A DNA stretch of 64,000 bases from Lysobacter enzymogenes (lineage in GTDB: Bacteria > Pseudomonadota > Gammaproteobacteria > Xanthomonadales > Xanthomonadaceae), in the NCBI RefSeq assembly GCF_023617245.1, contig NZ_CP067396.1, forward strand, positions 744,001 to 808,000, written 5' to 3'. A program made the position numbers and the translations under genes. Shown here piece after piece: positions 7,600 to 15,971 of this stretch (within the stretch, counting starts at the first letter, position 1; every line of letters begins with the position of its first letter). The notes under the pieces are model-generated. The model had not been told where the DNA came from. It searched no databases and was given only the letters and a program-made list of their open reading frames with translations.

Positions 7600-8924
7600 C
7601 GTGCGCTTCCTTCGCCGGCGGCGAGCAGCGCGCGCAGGCGCTCGACGCTGCCCGCGGCGTCGTCGGCCTGGCCGCTGTCCTGGCGCAGGAAGTCGATCAG
7701 CGCCGGGCGCGTGCGCAAGGCGCGGTCGAGTTCGGGATTCGTGCCGGCCGCGTACAGGCCGGATTCGACCAGGGTGCGCGAGCTTTCGTACAGCGACAGC
7801 TGGGCGATCGCGGCCTTGGCCGCGGCGCGATGCTCGGACGAGGTCACCTGGCCGAACACGCGGCTGATGCTGCGCGGCACGTCGATGGCCGGATAGTGGC
7901 CTTGCTCGGCCAGTGCCCGGGTCAGCACGATGTGGCCGTCGAGCAGGGCGCGCAGGGTCTCGGTCATCGGATCGTCGATGTCGTCGCTCTCGGCCAGCAC
8001 CGTCATCAGCGCGGTGATCGCGCCGCCCTGGCGCAGCGCGCCGCAGCGTTCGATCACCTTCGGCAGGGCCGAGAACACGCTCGGGGTGTAGGCGCGGATG
8101 GTCGGCGGCTCGCCCGCGGCCAGGCCGATCTCGCGCAAGGCCAGCGCATAGCGGGTGATCGAATCCAGCAACAGCAACACGTGCTTGCCCTGGGCGCGGA
8201 AATACTCGGCCAGCGACAGCGCCGCGAGCACGCTGCGCGCGCGCAGGATCGCCGGCTGGTCGGAACTGGCGACCACCATCACCGAACGCCGGCGCGCCGC
8301 GTCGTCGAGCGAATGGCGCCAGAAATCGTCGGCCTCGCGACCGCGCTCGCCGACCAGGCACAGCACGCACACGTCGGCCTGCACTTGGCCGGCGAGGTCG
8401 GCCAGCAGCGTGGTCTTGCCGACGCCGCTGCCGGCGAAGATGCCGGCGCGCTGGCCGACGCCGAGGGTCAGCAGCGCGTCGATCGCGCGCAGCCCGCTGT
8501 GCAATGGCGCGCGCGGCGACAGCCGGTCCAGCGCCGAGGTCGCCGCGCCGGCGAGCGGCCAGTCGCGTTCGCATTCGCCGATGGCGCCGCCGCCGTCGAG
8601 CGGCGCGCCCATCGGATCGACGATGCGGCCTAGATAGCCGGGGCCGACCGGCAAGGTCGCGCCGACGCGCAGCGCTTCGACGCTGTCGCCGACGTGCGCG
8701 CTGGATACCGCGCCATACGGCGCCAGGGTGATGCGGCCGGTCTCGACCTTGGCCACTTCGGCCAGCAGTTCCTGGCCGCCGCCCGCGCGCACCCGGCACA
8801 GCGAGCCCAGCGGCAGGCCGGGGCCGTCGGCCTCGATGAAGGTCGGCATGATCCGGGTCACGGTGCCGAGCCGGGTCGCGGTATCGACCCGGCCGATCGC
8901 ATCGAGCAGCGCGCGCAAGGCCAT
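7596..8924 (-). CDS. fliI: Flagellum-specific export ATPase FliI
   Basis: This 442-residue protein has the F1-ATPase beta-like fold of type III secretion ATPases. The Walker A motif is at about residues 163-172 (FAGSGVGKTTLLADL) and the Walker B region is HVLLLLDSITRYA. The family signature SITRYALALREIGLAAGEPP is intact. The N-terminal 90 residues form the barrel domain. Length equals that of typical FliI. FliI hexamerises below FlhA with FliH and FliJ, whose genes flank it. All catalytic motifs look intact, so export should be energised. Confidence 0.97.
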   Translation of the reverse strand: MALRALLDAIGRVDTATRLGTVTRIMPTFIEADGPGLPLGSLCRVRAGGGQELLAEVAKVETGRITLAPYGAVSSAHVGDSVEALRVGATLPVGPGYLGRIVDPMGAPLDGGGAIGECERDWPLAGAATSALDRLSPRAPLHSGLRAIDALLTLGVGQRAGIFAGSGVGKTTLLADLAGQVQADVCVLCLVGERGREADDFWRHSLDDAARRRSVMVVASSDQPAILRARSVLAALSLAEYFRAQGKHVLLLLDSITRYALALREIGLAAGEPPTIRAYTPSVFSALPKVIERCGALRQGGAITALMTVLAESDDIDDPMTETLRALLDGHIVLTRALAEQGHYPAIDVPRSISRVFGQVTSSEHRAAAKAAIAQLSLYESSRTLVESGLYAAGTNPELDRALRTRPALIDFLRQDSGQADDAAGSVERLRALLAAGEGSAR

Positions 8925-8925
8925 G

Positions 8926-9675
8926 TCAGTCGCCCTCGCGCAGTTGCGCGAACGCCGCGTCCAGGCGCTCGCGTTGCGACGCCAGGCCGAGGTCGAGGCG
9001 GCCGAGCTTCAGCCGGACCACGCAGCTGCCGGCCGCGCGGGCGGGATCGGCGTCGATCCGGCACGGCGGCAGCGCGCCGTGGCGCGACAGCGCGGCGCGC
9101 AGCGCCGGCGGGTCGGGGAAGTCGGCATCGGGGAAGTCCTGGGCGGAGACTTCCACCGCGAGCACGCTGTCCCGGCTCAACGCGGACAGGTGATGGGCGA
9201 GCGTGCGCGCGACCAGCTCGGCGTGGAGCGCGCCGTCGCCGACGATCCGCGCCAACGCCGCTTGCGCCAGTTGCAGCGACCAGTCGCGGGCGACGTCGGC
9301 CAACTGCGTTTCGAAGCGCTGCTGCGCGCCCGTCACCGCCTCGGTCAGCGCCTGCACGCGTTCGTCGTAACGCTGCTGCGCGGCCGCCTGGCCGGCTTCG
9401 GCGCCCTGCGCGCGGCCGCGTTCGAAGGCTTGCTTCTCGCGGCTTTCGGCGGCCTTGGCCTGGCTCGCCAGTTGCGCCTGCGCGGCGGCCAGCGCCTGTT
9501 CGAGTTCGGCGATGCGCAGCGCCTGCGGATCGGGCGCGGCGACGGCCGCCGACGCGGGCGTGAGATCGCGCACGGTCGAACGGCGTTCGCCGCTGACCGC
9601 GACGGTGCCGGCCTTGATCACGCCGTTCAAAGGCGGGCCATTCAAAGGCGGGCCGTTCAAAGGCGGGCCGCTCAT
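8926..9675 (-). CDS. fliH: Flagellar export ATPase regulator FliH
   Basis: This 249-residue protein has a long coiled coil (about residues 60-140, with ELEQALAAAQAQLASQAKAA and KQAFERGRAQGAEAG) and a C-terminal globular domain. This is the layout of FliH/SctL, which links FliI to the C-ring. The N-terminus carries a PPLNG unit repeated three times, encoded by a perfect-length 15-base tandem repeat (see that entry). The ATG overlapping the preceding stop was chosen; an in-frame start seven codons upstream would run into the previous gene. Confidence 0.88.
   Translation of the reverse strand: MSGPPLNGPPLNGPPLNGVIKAGTVAVSGERRSTVRDLTPASAAVAAPDPQALRIAELEQALAAAQAQLASQAKAAESREKQAFERGRAQGAEAGQAAAQQRYDERVQALTEAVTGAQQRFETQLADVARDWSLQLAQAALARIVGDGALHAELVARTLAHHLSALSRDSVLAVEVSAQDFPDADFPDPPALRAALSRHGALPPCRIDADPARAAGSCVVRLKLGRLDLGLASQRERLDAAFAQLREGD
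9626..9670 (-). repeat. Three tandem 15-base copies within the 5' end of fliH
   Basis: Three consecutive units of TTCAAAGGCGGGCC plus one variable base occupy 45 bases. They encode PPLNG three times near the FliH N-terminus. The period is a multiple of three, so copy-number change would keep the frame. Confidence 0.95.
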
Positions 9676-10220
9676 GCGCGCGCGCTCCGCCGCCACAGCC
9701 GCGACAGGCCGCGCGGCGCGGTTTCCGCCGGCGCCTGGATCGGTGCGGGCGCGGCTTCGCGCGCGGCCGCCAGCGCCGCGTCATGCAGGGCTCGGCGCGC
9801 GGCCGGGCGCAGCCGCAGCGGCGCGGCCGCGGCGCGCAGGCTTTCGCGCCGTGCCGGGTCCGGCAGCGCCTGCAGCGCGGCCTCGCGCGCGGACGCGTCG
9901 AGGCTCGCCAGCACGCTGGCGGCGACGGTTTCGGGCAACTGCGCGAGATAGTGTCCGAACGCGGGCGGAAGCGACGCGGGCGCGGCCTCGGCCGCGGCCT
10001 GCGACACGGCCGGCAGCGCGCCCAGCGCCGACTCCGGCAACGAGCCGCTGGCTTCGGCCAGCAACGGCCGCAGTTGCGCCTGTTCGCGCGGATCGAGCTG
10101 CGACCAGATCGCCTCGATGTCCTCGATCGAGCATTGGCTCAGACGGCCGACGGTGCGGCGCAGCTCGCGTTCGGACTTGCCGCGCGCGCCGTCAGGGCGG
10201 ATCGTTTCAAGGCCGGACAT
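9672..10220 (-). CDS. Short FliG-position protein
   Basis: The gene is located between fliF and fliH, exactly where fliG normally stands, but encodes only 182 residues against about 330 for FliG. The C-terminal torque domain with its charged helix is not recognisable, and the last 70 residues are Ala/Arg/Pro-rich. A central stretch (HYLAQLPETVAASVLASLDA) is vaguely like the armadillo-type helices of FliG middle domains. It overlaps fliF by 14 bases and fliH by four. It may be a minimal FliF-to-C-ring adaptor, or an unrelated type III accessory protein. Its small size argues against stator-driven rotation. Confidence 0.6.
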   Translation of the reverse strand: MSGLETIRPDGARGKSERELRRTVGRLSQCSIEDIEAIWSQLDPREQAQLRPLLAEASGSLPESALGALPAVSQAAAEAAPASLPPAFGHYLAQLPETVAASVLASLDASAREAALQALPDPARRESLRAAAAPLRLRPAARRALHDAALAAAREAAPAPIQAPAETAPRGLSRLWRRSARA

Positions 10221-11658
10221 GCGCGTCTCCCTGTTCCTGCAGCAGCCGCTTCAGGCGCGCGGCGAATTCCTCGCGCTCGTGCTCGCTGAGCCGGCGCGCG
10301 GCGGGCTCGCGCCGGCGCAGCGCGCGCCAGGCGACGCCGCCGACCAGCAGCAACACGCCGGCGGCGCCGAGCAGGGCCGCGTCCTTGGCGGCAAACGCCG
10401 TGGCGTTCGCGGTGGCGGCCGAAACCGGCTGCGCGCGCGGCGCCGCCAGCGCGGGCAGCGCCGCAACCGGCGTCGCCGCGGCGGCCACCGGCAGGGCCGG
10501 ATCGCGGACCACGATCGACACCACGTCGCCGCGCTTGCCGTCGATGCCGGCCGAGGCCGCGACCACTGCCTGCACCTTCTCCACCACCTCGGCCGGTTGC
10601 TCGCGTTCGAGCACGATCGCCACGCTGAGCCGGCGCACCGTGCCCGGCGCGCTGACGATCTGTTCGAGCACGCGGTTGGTGCGCACCGGCGCGGCCGGCG
10701 TCGCCGCCGAGGCGGGCAGCGGCGGCAGCGGATCGGCGGCGCCGGGCGCGGCGGAAGCGCCGGCCACCGCGGGCAACGGCGGCAGCGCGCGCGGCGCCGC
10801 TTCGGCCGGTGGCGCGATGCCGGTCTCGCGCGTGGTCTGGACCTGATCGAAGTTGATTTCGGCGTTGACGCTGACGGTGGCGCCGGTCTCGCGCAGCACC
10901 CGCGCCAGCTGCTCGGAGATCTTTTTCTCGTAGCTGCGCTCGATCGCCTGCTTGAGCGCGAACTTGGGATCGGAGACGTCGCCGATCTCGTCGGCGGTCG
11001 CGGCCGCGCCGCGCTGGTCGAGCACGATCACGTCGCCCGGCGCCATGCCCGGCACCGAGGCGGCGACCAGCTTCTGGATGCCGCGGATGCTGTCTTCGCC
11101 GAGCGGGGCGCTGCTCTTGGGGAAGATCGTCACCGAGGCCTTCGGCTTGACCTGGTCGCGGCGGAAGATCGACGACTCCGGCAGGGTCAGGTGGACCCGC
11201 GCCATGTCCACTTCCTCCAGCGACATCAGCGTGCGCGCGACCTCGCCCTGCAGCGCGCGCTGGTAGTTCACCTTCTGCGCGAACTCGGTCAGGCCCAGGT
11301 CGGAGTCCTTGAACAGCTCCAGGCCGACCACGTCCTGCAGGCGCAGGTCGGCGCTGCCGAGCTTGATCCGCGCGGCCTTGGACTCGCCTTCCGGCACCAG
11401 GATGGCATTCGCGGCTTCGTCGTAGCGGTAAGGGATCTTCTCCTTCTCCAGCTCCTTGACCACCGCCGCCGCATCCAGCGGCTTGAGCCCGCGGAACAGC
11501 ACGATGTAGTTCGGGCGCAGCATCAGGTAGCCGCCGAGCAGCAGCGCGAAGATCAGCAGCGACAGCGCGACGGCCACCGCGATCTGGCGTCGGCGCGGAT
11601 CGGCCTGCAGGCGCGCCAGCCAGCCGCCGGCGTTTGGGGTGTGCGTGGCGGTATCCAT
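10207..11658 (-). CDS. fliF: MS-ring protein FliF
   Basis: This 483-residue protein has an N-terminal membrane segment (residues 25-46, VAVALSLLIFALLLGGYLML) and YscJ/FliF ring-building domains (KVNYQRALQGEVARTLMSLE, then VHLTLPESSIF). An Ala/Pro-rich periplasmic insert follows, then a second membrane segment near residues 425-447. The cytoplasmic tail after it is only about 36 residues, in keeping with the reduced protein in the FliG position. Family members are usually about 550 residues. FliF forms the MS ring that houses the export gate. It overlaps the downstream gene by 14 bases. Confidence 0.95.
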   Translation of the reverse strand: MDTATHTPNAGGWLARLQADPRRRQIAVAVALSLLIFALLLGGYLMLRPNYIVLFRGLKPLDAAAVVKELEKEKIPYRYDEAANAILVPEGESKAARIKLGSADLRLQDVVGLELFKDSDLGLTEFAQKVNYQRALQGEVARTLMSLEEVDMARVHLTLPESSIFRRDQVKPKASVTIFPKSSAPLGEDSIRGIQKLVAASVPGMAPGDVIVLDQRGAAATADEIGDVSDPKFALKQAIERSYEKKISEQLARVLRETGATVSVNAEINFDQVQTTRETGIAPPAEAAPRALPPLPAVAGASAAPGAADPLPPLPASAATPAAPVRTNRVLEQIVSAPGTVRRLSVAIVLEREQPAEVVEKVQAVVAASAGIDGKRGDVVSIVVRDPALPVAAAATPVAALPALAAPRAQPVSAATANATAFAAKDAALLGAAGVLLLVGGVAWRALRRREPAARRLSEHEREEFAARLKRLLQEQGDAHVRP

Positions 11659-11659
11659 G

Positions 11660-11974
11660 TCAGAGCTGCATGCGCATCAGTTCTTGGTAGCCCTCGACCA
11701 GGCGATTGCGCACCTGCAGGGCGAAATGCAGCGACATGCGCGCCTCTTCCAGCGCGAGCATGACCTGGTGCGGCGGCGCCTGGCCGTCGAGGGCGAAGGC
11801 CTGCACGGCGCTTTCGGCGGCCTGCACCGAGGCGTCGGCGTGCATGACGTTGGCCAGCAGCATCGAACCGAAGTCCTGGCCGGCGGCGTTCGGCGCGGCG
11901 GCCGGCGCGGCGGCTTGCGGTGCGGCCGCGGCCGCTTGGGCCGCGCTCAGCGCGGCGATGGCGTCGATGCTCAC
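11660..11974 (-). CDS. fliE: Basal-body protein FliE
   Basis: This 104-residue protein ends with the typical FliE signature ALEEARMSLHFALQVRNRLV followed by EGYQELMRMQL. FliE joins the MS ring and export gate to the proximal rod. The N-terminal 30 residues are Ala-rich. The gene is wedged between flgC (four-base overlap) and fliF (gap of one base), which is its classical neighbourhood. Confidence 0.95.
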   Translation of the reverse strand: MSIDAIAALSAAQAAAAAPQAAAPAAAPNAAGQDFGSMLLANVMHADASVQAAESAVQAFALDGQAPPHQVMLALEEARMSLHFALQVRNRLVEGYQELMRMQL

Positions 11975-12432
11975 GGGCTGTTGCCTCCGATGTCCATCGC
12001 GCGCATGAACATGCTGCGCGCGGAGTTGTACATGACCACGTTGGCCTCGTAGACGCGCTGGGTCTGCACCATCAGCGCCATCTCGCCGGCGTGGTCGACG
12101 CCGGGGTAGGCGACGTTGCCGTCGGCGTCGGCCAGCGGATTGGCCGGTTCGTGCACGATCCGCGGCGGCGCGGCGGTGGCTTGCACGCCGTAGCTGCGCG
12201 CGCCGGCGAGCGCGCCGGGCGCGTGCACGGTGTAGCCGCGCGCGGCGTCGCCGAGCGCCTGCTCGAAGCCCGATACCGTGTTCGGGCCGGAGACCAGCCG
12301 CACCGGCTGGTAGCCCTCGACGCCGGCGCCGCGCGCCGAACTGGCGTTGGCCAGGTTCTGCGCGATCACCTCCATGCGCAGGCGTTCGACGTCCATGCCG
12401 GAGCGGGCGATGGCGAAAAGCGTATCGCTCAT
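11971..12432 (-). CDS. flgC: Proximal rod protein FlgC
   Basis: This 153-residue rod protein has the N-terminal motif SGMDVERLRMEVIAQNLANA with SSARG and a C-terminal helix (GEMALMVQTQRVYEANVVMY). DGNVAYPGVDHAGEMA is the FlgC-type signature near the end. Length is close to the family value (about 134-150). The gene lies five bases after flgB and overlaps fliE. Confidence 0.95.
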   Translation of the reverse strand: MSDTLFAIARSGMDVERLRMEVIAQNLANASSARGAGVEGYQPVRLVSGPNTVSGFEQALGDAARGYTVHAPGALAGARSYGVQATAAPPRIVHEPANPLADADGNVAYPGVDHAGEMALMVQTQRVYEANVVMYNSARSMFMRAMDIGGNSP

Positions 12433-12437
12433 GGCCG

Positions 12438-12803
12438 TCAGCTCCCGCGGATCGCCAGCTGCTGCATCTGCAGGCTGCGGTTGAGCATGCCGATCAGCAT
12501 CGCGTAGCGCGCCGAGGTCTCCGAGGCGATGGCGATCTCCTGGTCGATCTTGACACTGCGTTCGGCCGGGTCGGCCGATGCGGCGACCCGCGGCTGCAAC
12601 GCCGAGAGCTCGGCGGCGCGCTGCGGCGGCGCCATCGCGGCGGTGGCCTGGGCCAGCTCCTGCAACTGCCCTTCGAAACTCACCCGCACCGGCACGAAGC
12701 CGGGCGAGGAGGCGTTGGCGACGTTGTGCGAGGTGGCGATCTCGCGCAGGTGCAGGCCGTCCAGGGCCTTGCTTACGATCGCTTCGAGTACCGGCGATGT
12801 CAT
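12438..12803 (-). CDS. flgB: Proximal rod protein FlgB
   Basis: This 121-residue rod protein has the conserved REIATSHNVANASSPGFVPV block and a C-terminal helix ending LNRSLQMQQLAIRG. A good ribosome binding site (AGAGGAACC) precedes the ATG. It comes 36 bases after flgI. FlgB, FlgC and FliE together form the rod base. The order flgB-flgC-fliE-fliF is the standard one. Confidence 0.95.
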   Translation of the reverse strand: MTSPVLEAIVSKALDGLHLREIATSHNVANASSPGFVPVRVSFEGQLQELAQATAAMAPPQRAAELSALQPRVAASADPAERSVKIDQEIAIASETSARYAMLIGMLNRSLQMQQLAIRGS

Positions 12804-12839
12804 GGTGGTTCCTCTGTGGGTTCTGTGCGGTGCGTGCGG

Positions 12840-13997
12840 TTACTGGACGACCAGGTCGGCGTGCAGCGCGCCGGCGGCCTTGATCGCCTGGAGGATGGCG
12901 ATCACCTCGCGGGTGCCGACCCGCGCGCGGGCGAGGCTGGCGACGAGTTCGGCCACCGTGGTCTGCTTGTAGGTCTGGGCGACGCGCTGGCCGCTCTCGT
13001 CCACGTCCAGGCGGCTGTTGCCGACGATCAGGCTGCGCACCGAGTCGTCGGCGACGCCGATGAAGTTGGGTTGCGAGGCGGTGTATTCGGTGTCGATCGA
13101 CACGCGCAGATCGCCGTGCGAGATCGTCACCGGCGAGATGCGGGTGTCGCCGCCGGCGGCGACGGTGCCGGTGCGTTCGTTGATGACGACCCGCGAGGCC
13201 ACGTCGGGCACCACCGCCAGCGCCTCGATCGAGGCGACGAAAGCATTGAGCCGGCCCGGGTCCTGCGGCGCGCGGATGCGCACGGTTTCCGGGTCCAGCG
13301 ACACCGCCGCGCCGGCGCCGAAGGCCTGGTTGATGCGCGCGGCGATGCGTTCGGAGGTGACCGCGTCGCTGTTCTTGAGCACGTAGTCCACGCGCCCGTC
13401 CTGCGCGGCGATCTGCGCGCGCACCGGCACCTCGACCGTCGCGCCCTCGGAGACCACGCCGACCGTGGGGTGGTTCTTCTGCCGCAGGTTGCCGTTGCCA
13501 TCGAAGCGGTAGCCGCCGACGGTGACCGGGCCCTGCGCCAGCGCGTAGGTGCGTTTGTCCGGACCGCGCAGCGCGCTCATGATCAAGGTGCCGCCGGCGA
13601 TGCTGCGCGCGTCGCCGGTCGAGGTGACGTTGACGTCGATCTTGTCGCCGATGTTGGACGTGGCCGGCAGGGTCGCGGTGATCATCACCATCGCCACGTT
13701 GCGGCTCTGGATCTGATCGAGCGGCACGGTCAGGTCGAACTGCGACAGCAGGTTCTGCATGGCCTGACGGGTGGCCTGGTTGCGCGGCGCGTCGCCCGAG
13801 CCGGCCAGGCCGGTGACGATGCCGTAGCCGACCAGCATGTTGTCGCGGCGGCCGAGGAAGCGGCCGAGGTCCTTCAGCCGCACCGAACCGGCGGCGGCGT
13901 CTTCGGCCGCCCGCGCGGCCGGCGCGGCGACGGCCAGCGCGACGGCGAGGCCGAACGCGACGAGAGTGTGCTTGTACACGGCGAAATTCGCGTTCAT
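12840..13997 (-). CDS. flgI: Flagellar P-ring protein FlgI
   Basis: This periplasmic protein of 385 residues has a Sec signal peptide (residues 1-31, cleavage near AARAA-E). Conserved blocks follow: VRLKDLGRFLGRRDNMLVGY, GIVTGLAGSGD, and IPL-type PLDQIQSRNVAMVMITATLP. FlgI forms the P ring around the rod in the peptidoglycan layer. An alternative GTG start four codons upstream overlaps flgH. The ATG is preferred because the signal peptide begins cleanly there. Length is normal. Confidence 0.96.
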   Translation of the reverse strand: MNANFAVYKHTLVAFGLAVALAVAAPAARAAEDAAAGSVRLKDLGRFLGRRDNMLVGYGIVTGLAGSGDAPRNQATRQAMQNLLSQFDLTVPLDQIQSRNVAMVMITATLPATSNIGDKIDVNVTSTGDARSIAGGTLIMSALRGPDKRTYALAQGPVTVGGYRFDGNGNLRQKNHPTVGVVSEGATVEVPVRAQIAAQDGRVDYVLKNSDAVTSERIAARINQAFGAGAAVSLDPETVRIRAPQDPGRLNAFVASIEALAVVPDVASRVVINERTGTVAAGGDTRISPVTISHGDLRVSIDTEYTASQPNFIGVADDSVRSLIVGNSRLDVDESGQRVAQTYKQTTVAELVASLARARVGTREVIAILQAIKAAGALHADLVVQ

Positions 13998-14002
13998 GAG
14001 GT

Positions 14003-14602
14003 TCACCACAGCCCCAGCCAGCCGAGGATGCGCGGGATCAAACCGGGCTTGGTGCGGTCGCTGACGTAGCCGTCACCGGTGTAGTCGATGCGCGCATCGG
14101 CGATGCGGCTGGACAGCACGGTGTTGTTCTGGCCGATGTCGTTGGGGCGGACCTTGCCGGTCAGGCGGATCTGGGTCTTCTCGCCGTTGATGTTGATGCG
14201 CTGCTCGCCGGAGATGGCCAGGTCGCCGTTGGGATAGGTGCCGGTGACGGTCGCGCTGATCTGCGCGAGCAGGTTGCCCGAGCGCTGGATCTGGCCGCGG
14301 CCGCCGTAGCGGTCGCCCAGGCCGACGCTGAAGTCCGAGCTGGTGTCGCCCAGGGTCTTGATGTTGCCGCCGATGCCGACATCGGTCTTGGTGGTGGTGT
14401 CGGCGGTGTTGCGCGCGCTGGAATTCTCGTAGACCAGGATGGTGACCAGGTCGCCGACGCGCTGGGCGCGGCGGTCGGAAGTCAGCGGCTGGAAGCTTTC
14501 CTCGCGGTACAGATCGGCGGCCGCGGCGATTCCCGCGAAGGGCGCGGCGATCGACAGGACGAGCAGCGCGCCGGCCAGCGGCGTGCGGTTGCGGCGGTTC
14601 AT
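14003..14602 (-). CDS. flgH: Flagellar L-ring protein FlgH without a lipidation cysteine
   Basis: This 199-residue protein matches FlgH strongly (VGDLVTILVYENSSARNTAD, SGNLLAQISATVTGTYPNGD, RINGEK-like ININGEKTQIRLTGKVRP). FlgH forms the outer-membrane L ring and is usually a lipoprotein. Here the signal peptide (residues 1-28) ends in AGIAAAADLY without a lipobox, and the whole protein contains no Cys, so it cannot be lipid-anchored. The start overlaps the flgA stop by ATGA. The protein is slightly shorter than the usual 220-235 residues. Confidence 0.95.
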   Translation of the reverse strand: MNRRNRTPLAGALLVLSIAAPFAGIAAAADLYREESFQPLTSDRRAQRVGDLVTILVYENSSARNTADTTTKTDVGIGGNIKTLGDTSSDFSVGLGDRYGGRGQIQRSGNLLAQISATVTGTYPNGDLAISGEQRININGEKTQIRLTGKVRPNDIGQNNTVLSSRIADARIDYTGDGYVSDRTKPGLIPRILGWLGLW

Positions 14603-15195
14603 GGCGTTTCCCCGGGACGGGACGAAGGCGGAAGCGGAAGCGGAAGCGACTGAAGTGCGGGAACGAAGACGGCATCGGCGGCGGAAGACGGCGCGGTCAC
14701 CACCGCGCCGTCGGCGAGGGCGACGCGCACCGGCGCGCCGGGCTTGCTGTCGCGCGCGGCGACGCCGCCGCGCGATATTGCGATGGCGCCGTCGCGGTAG
14801 ATGAGCGCGACCTTGTCGCCCTGGCGCAGATCGGCGAGCAGGGTCGGCGCGACCGGCGCGATCGCCGCGCCGGCGGCGAGATCGGCCGGCGCGCGCACCA
14901 GTCCGGCGTCGCGGTCGTAGTACGCGCGCAGCACGGTGTCCTCGCGTCCGCAGCGCGCGCTGCGCAGATCCGCGGCGACGAAGGCCTGGCCGCGCGCGAC
15001 CGCGCGCAGCACGCGCATGCAGGCGCGCTCGCCGGCGGGCGCGGGCGCGGCGACGTCCGCCGCGGCGACGTCGACCGCGTCCGCGGCCCGATCCAGGCGC
15101 ACGCCCGCCGTCGCCGCGGCCGGCGCGGCGGCGAGGACGCACAGCAGCGCGGCGCGCAGGCGCGGCGACGACGGCGGGAGCGCGACGGCGGCCAT
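14599..15195 (-). CDS. flgA: P-ring assembly chaperone FlgA
   Basis: This 198-residue exported protein has a signal peptide of about 30 residues. The C-terminal half is the SAF/FlgA domain, with VRAPADLAAGAAIAPVAPTL, LLADLRQGDKVALIYRDGAI and PVRVALADGAVVTA. FlgA is the periplasmic chaperone for FlgI polymerisation. Placement between flgG and flgH differs from the common flgA-flgM arrangement, but all ring genes (flgA, flgH, flgI) are consecutive here. There are two bases between the flgG stop and this ATG. Confidence 0.88.
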   Translation of the reverse strand: MAAVALPPSSPRLRAALLCVLAAAPAAATAGVRLDRAADAVDVAAADVAAPAPAGERACMRVLRAVARGQAFVAADLRSARCGREDTVLRAYYDRDAGLVRAPADLAAGAAIAPVAPTLLADLRQGDKVALIYRDGAIAISRGGVAARDSKPGAPVRVALADGAVVTAPSSAADAVFVPALQSLPLPLPPSSRPGETP

Positions 15196-15197
15196 GT

Positions 15198-15968
15198 TCA
15201 GCGCTTGAGCCCGTTGGCGATGCCCATCAGCTCGTCGCCGATCTGCACCAGCCGCGCGCTGGAGGCGTAGGCGCGCTGATAGATCATCAGGCTCACCATT
15301 TCGTCGGCGAGCTTGATGTTCGATGCTTCGCTGAAGCCCTGCGCGACCAGGCCGGCCTTGTCCTCGCCCGGCACCGAGCGGGTCACCGACAGCGCGTCGT
15401 CGGGCAGCGCGTACAGGCCGTCGCCGAGCGATTCCATGCGTTGCAGGTCGGCCGGCACTGCCAGCTCGATATGGCCGATCTCCACTGGCGTGCGCTCGTT
15501 GCGCAGGGTCGCGGTGACCATGCCGTTCTTGGCGATGTGGATCGCCTCGGCGTCGGCCGGCACCGCGATCATCGCCGCCAGCGGCAGCCCGTTGGCGGCG
15601 GCGAGGAAGCCGTCGGCGCCGATGCGCAGGGTGCCGCCACGCCACAGCGTGGTGCGGCCGTCGCCGCCGGCCAGTTCCAGGAAGCCCTCGCCCTGCACGG
15701 CGATGTCCATGTCGTTGCCGGTCGGACGCAGGTCGCCCTGGGCGAACACGTGCAGGGTCGGGTTGGCCATCACCCCGGCGGCGGCGCGCTTGACCTCGTC
15801 GGCGCCGGCCGCGCCGTTCGCTGCGTCGGCGCTCAGCAGTTCGGAGAACGAGACCGTGCCGCGCTTGTAGGCGGCGGTGTTGATGTTGGCGACGTTGTTG
15901 GCGACCGTCTCCACCGCCTTGCCCTGCGCGTCCAGTCCGGTCGCGCCGATATAGAAAATTCCGTTCAT
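15198..15968 (-). CDS. flgG: Distal rod protein FlgG
   Basis: This 256-residue rod protein is close to the 260 residues of enteric FlgG. The N-terminus (MNGIFYIGATGLDAQGKAVE) and NNVANINTAAYKR are the axial-protein signature. Also present are DLRPTGNDMDIAVQGEGFLE and the C-terminal SEASNIKLADEMVSLMIYQR. It starts three bases after flgF. Assignment as FlgG rather than FlgF rests on length, order (flgF then flgG) and the C-terminal helix. Confidence 0.9.
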   Translation of the reverse strand: MNGIFYIGATGLDAQGKAVETVANNVANINTAAYKRGTVSFSELLSADAANGAAGADEVKRAAAGVMANPTLHVFAQGDLRPTGNDMDIAVQGEGFLELAGGDGRTTLWRGGTLRIGADGFLAAANGLPLAAMIAVPADAEAIHIAKNGMVTATLRNERTPVEIGHIELAVPADLQRMESLGDGLYALPDDALSVTRSVPGEDKAGLVAQGFSEASNIKLADEMVSLMIYQRAYASSARLVQIGDELMGIANGLKR

Positions 15969-15971
15969 CGC

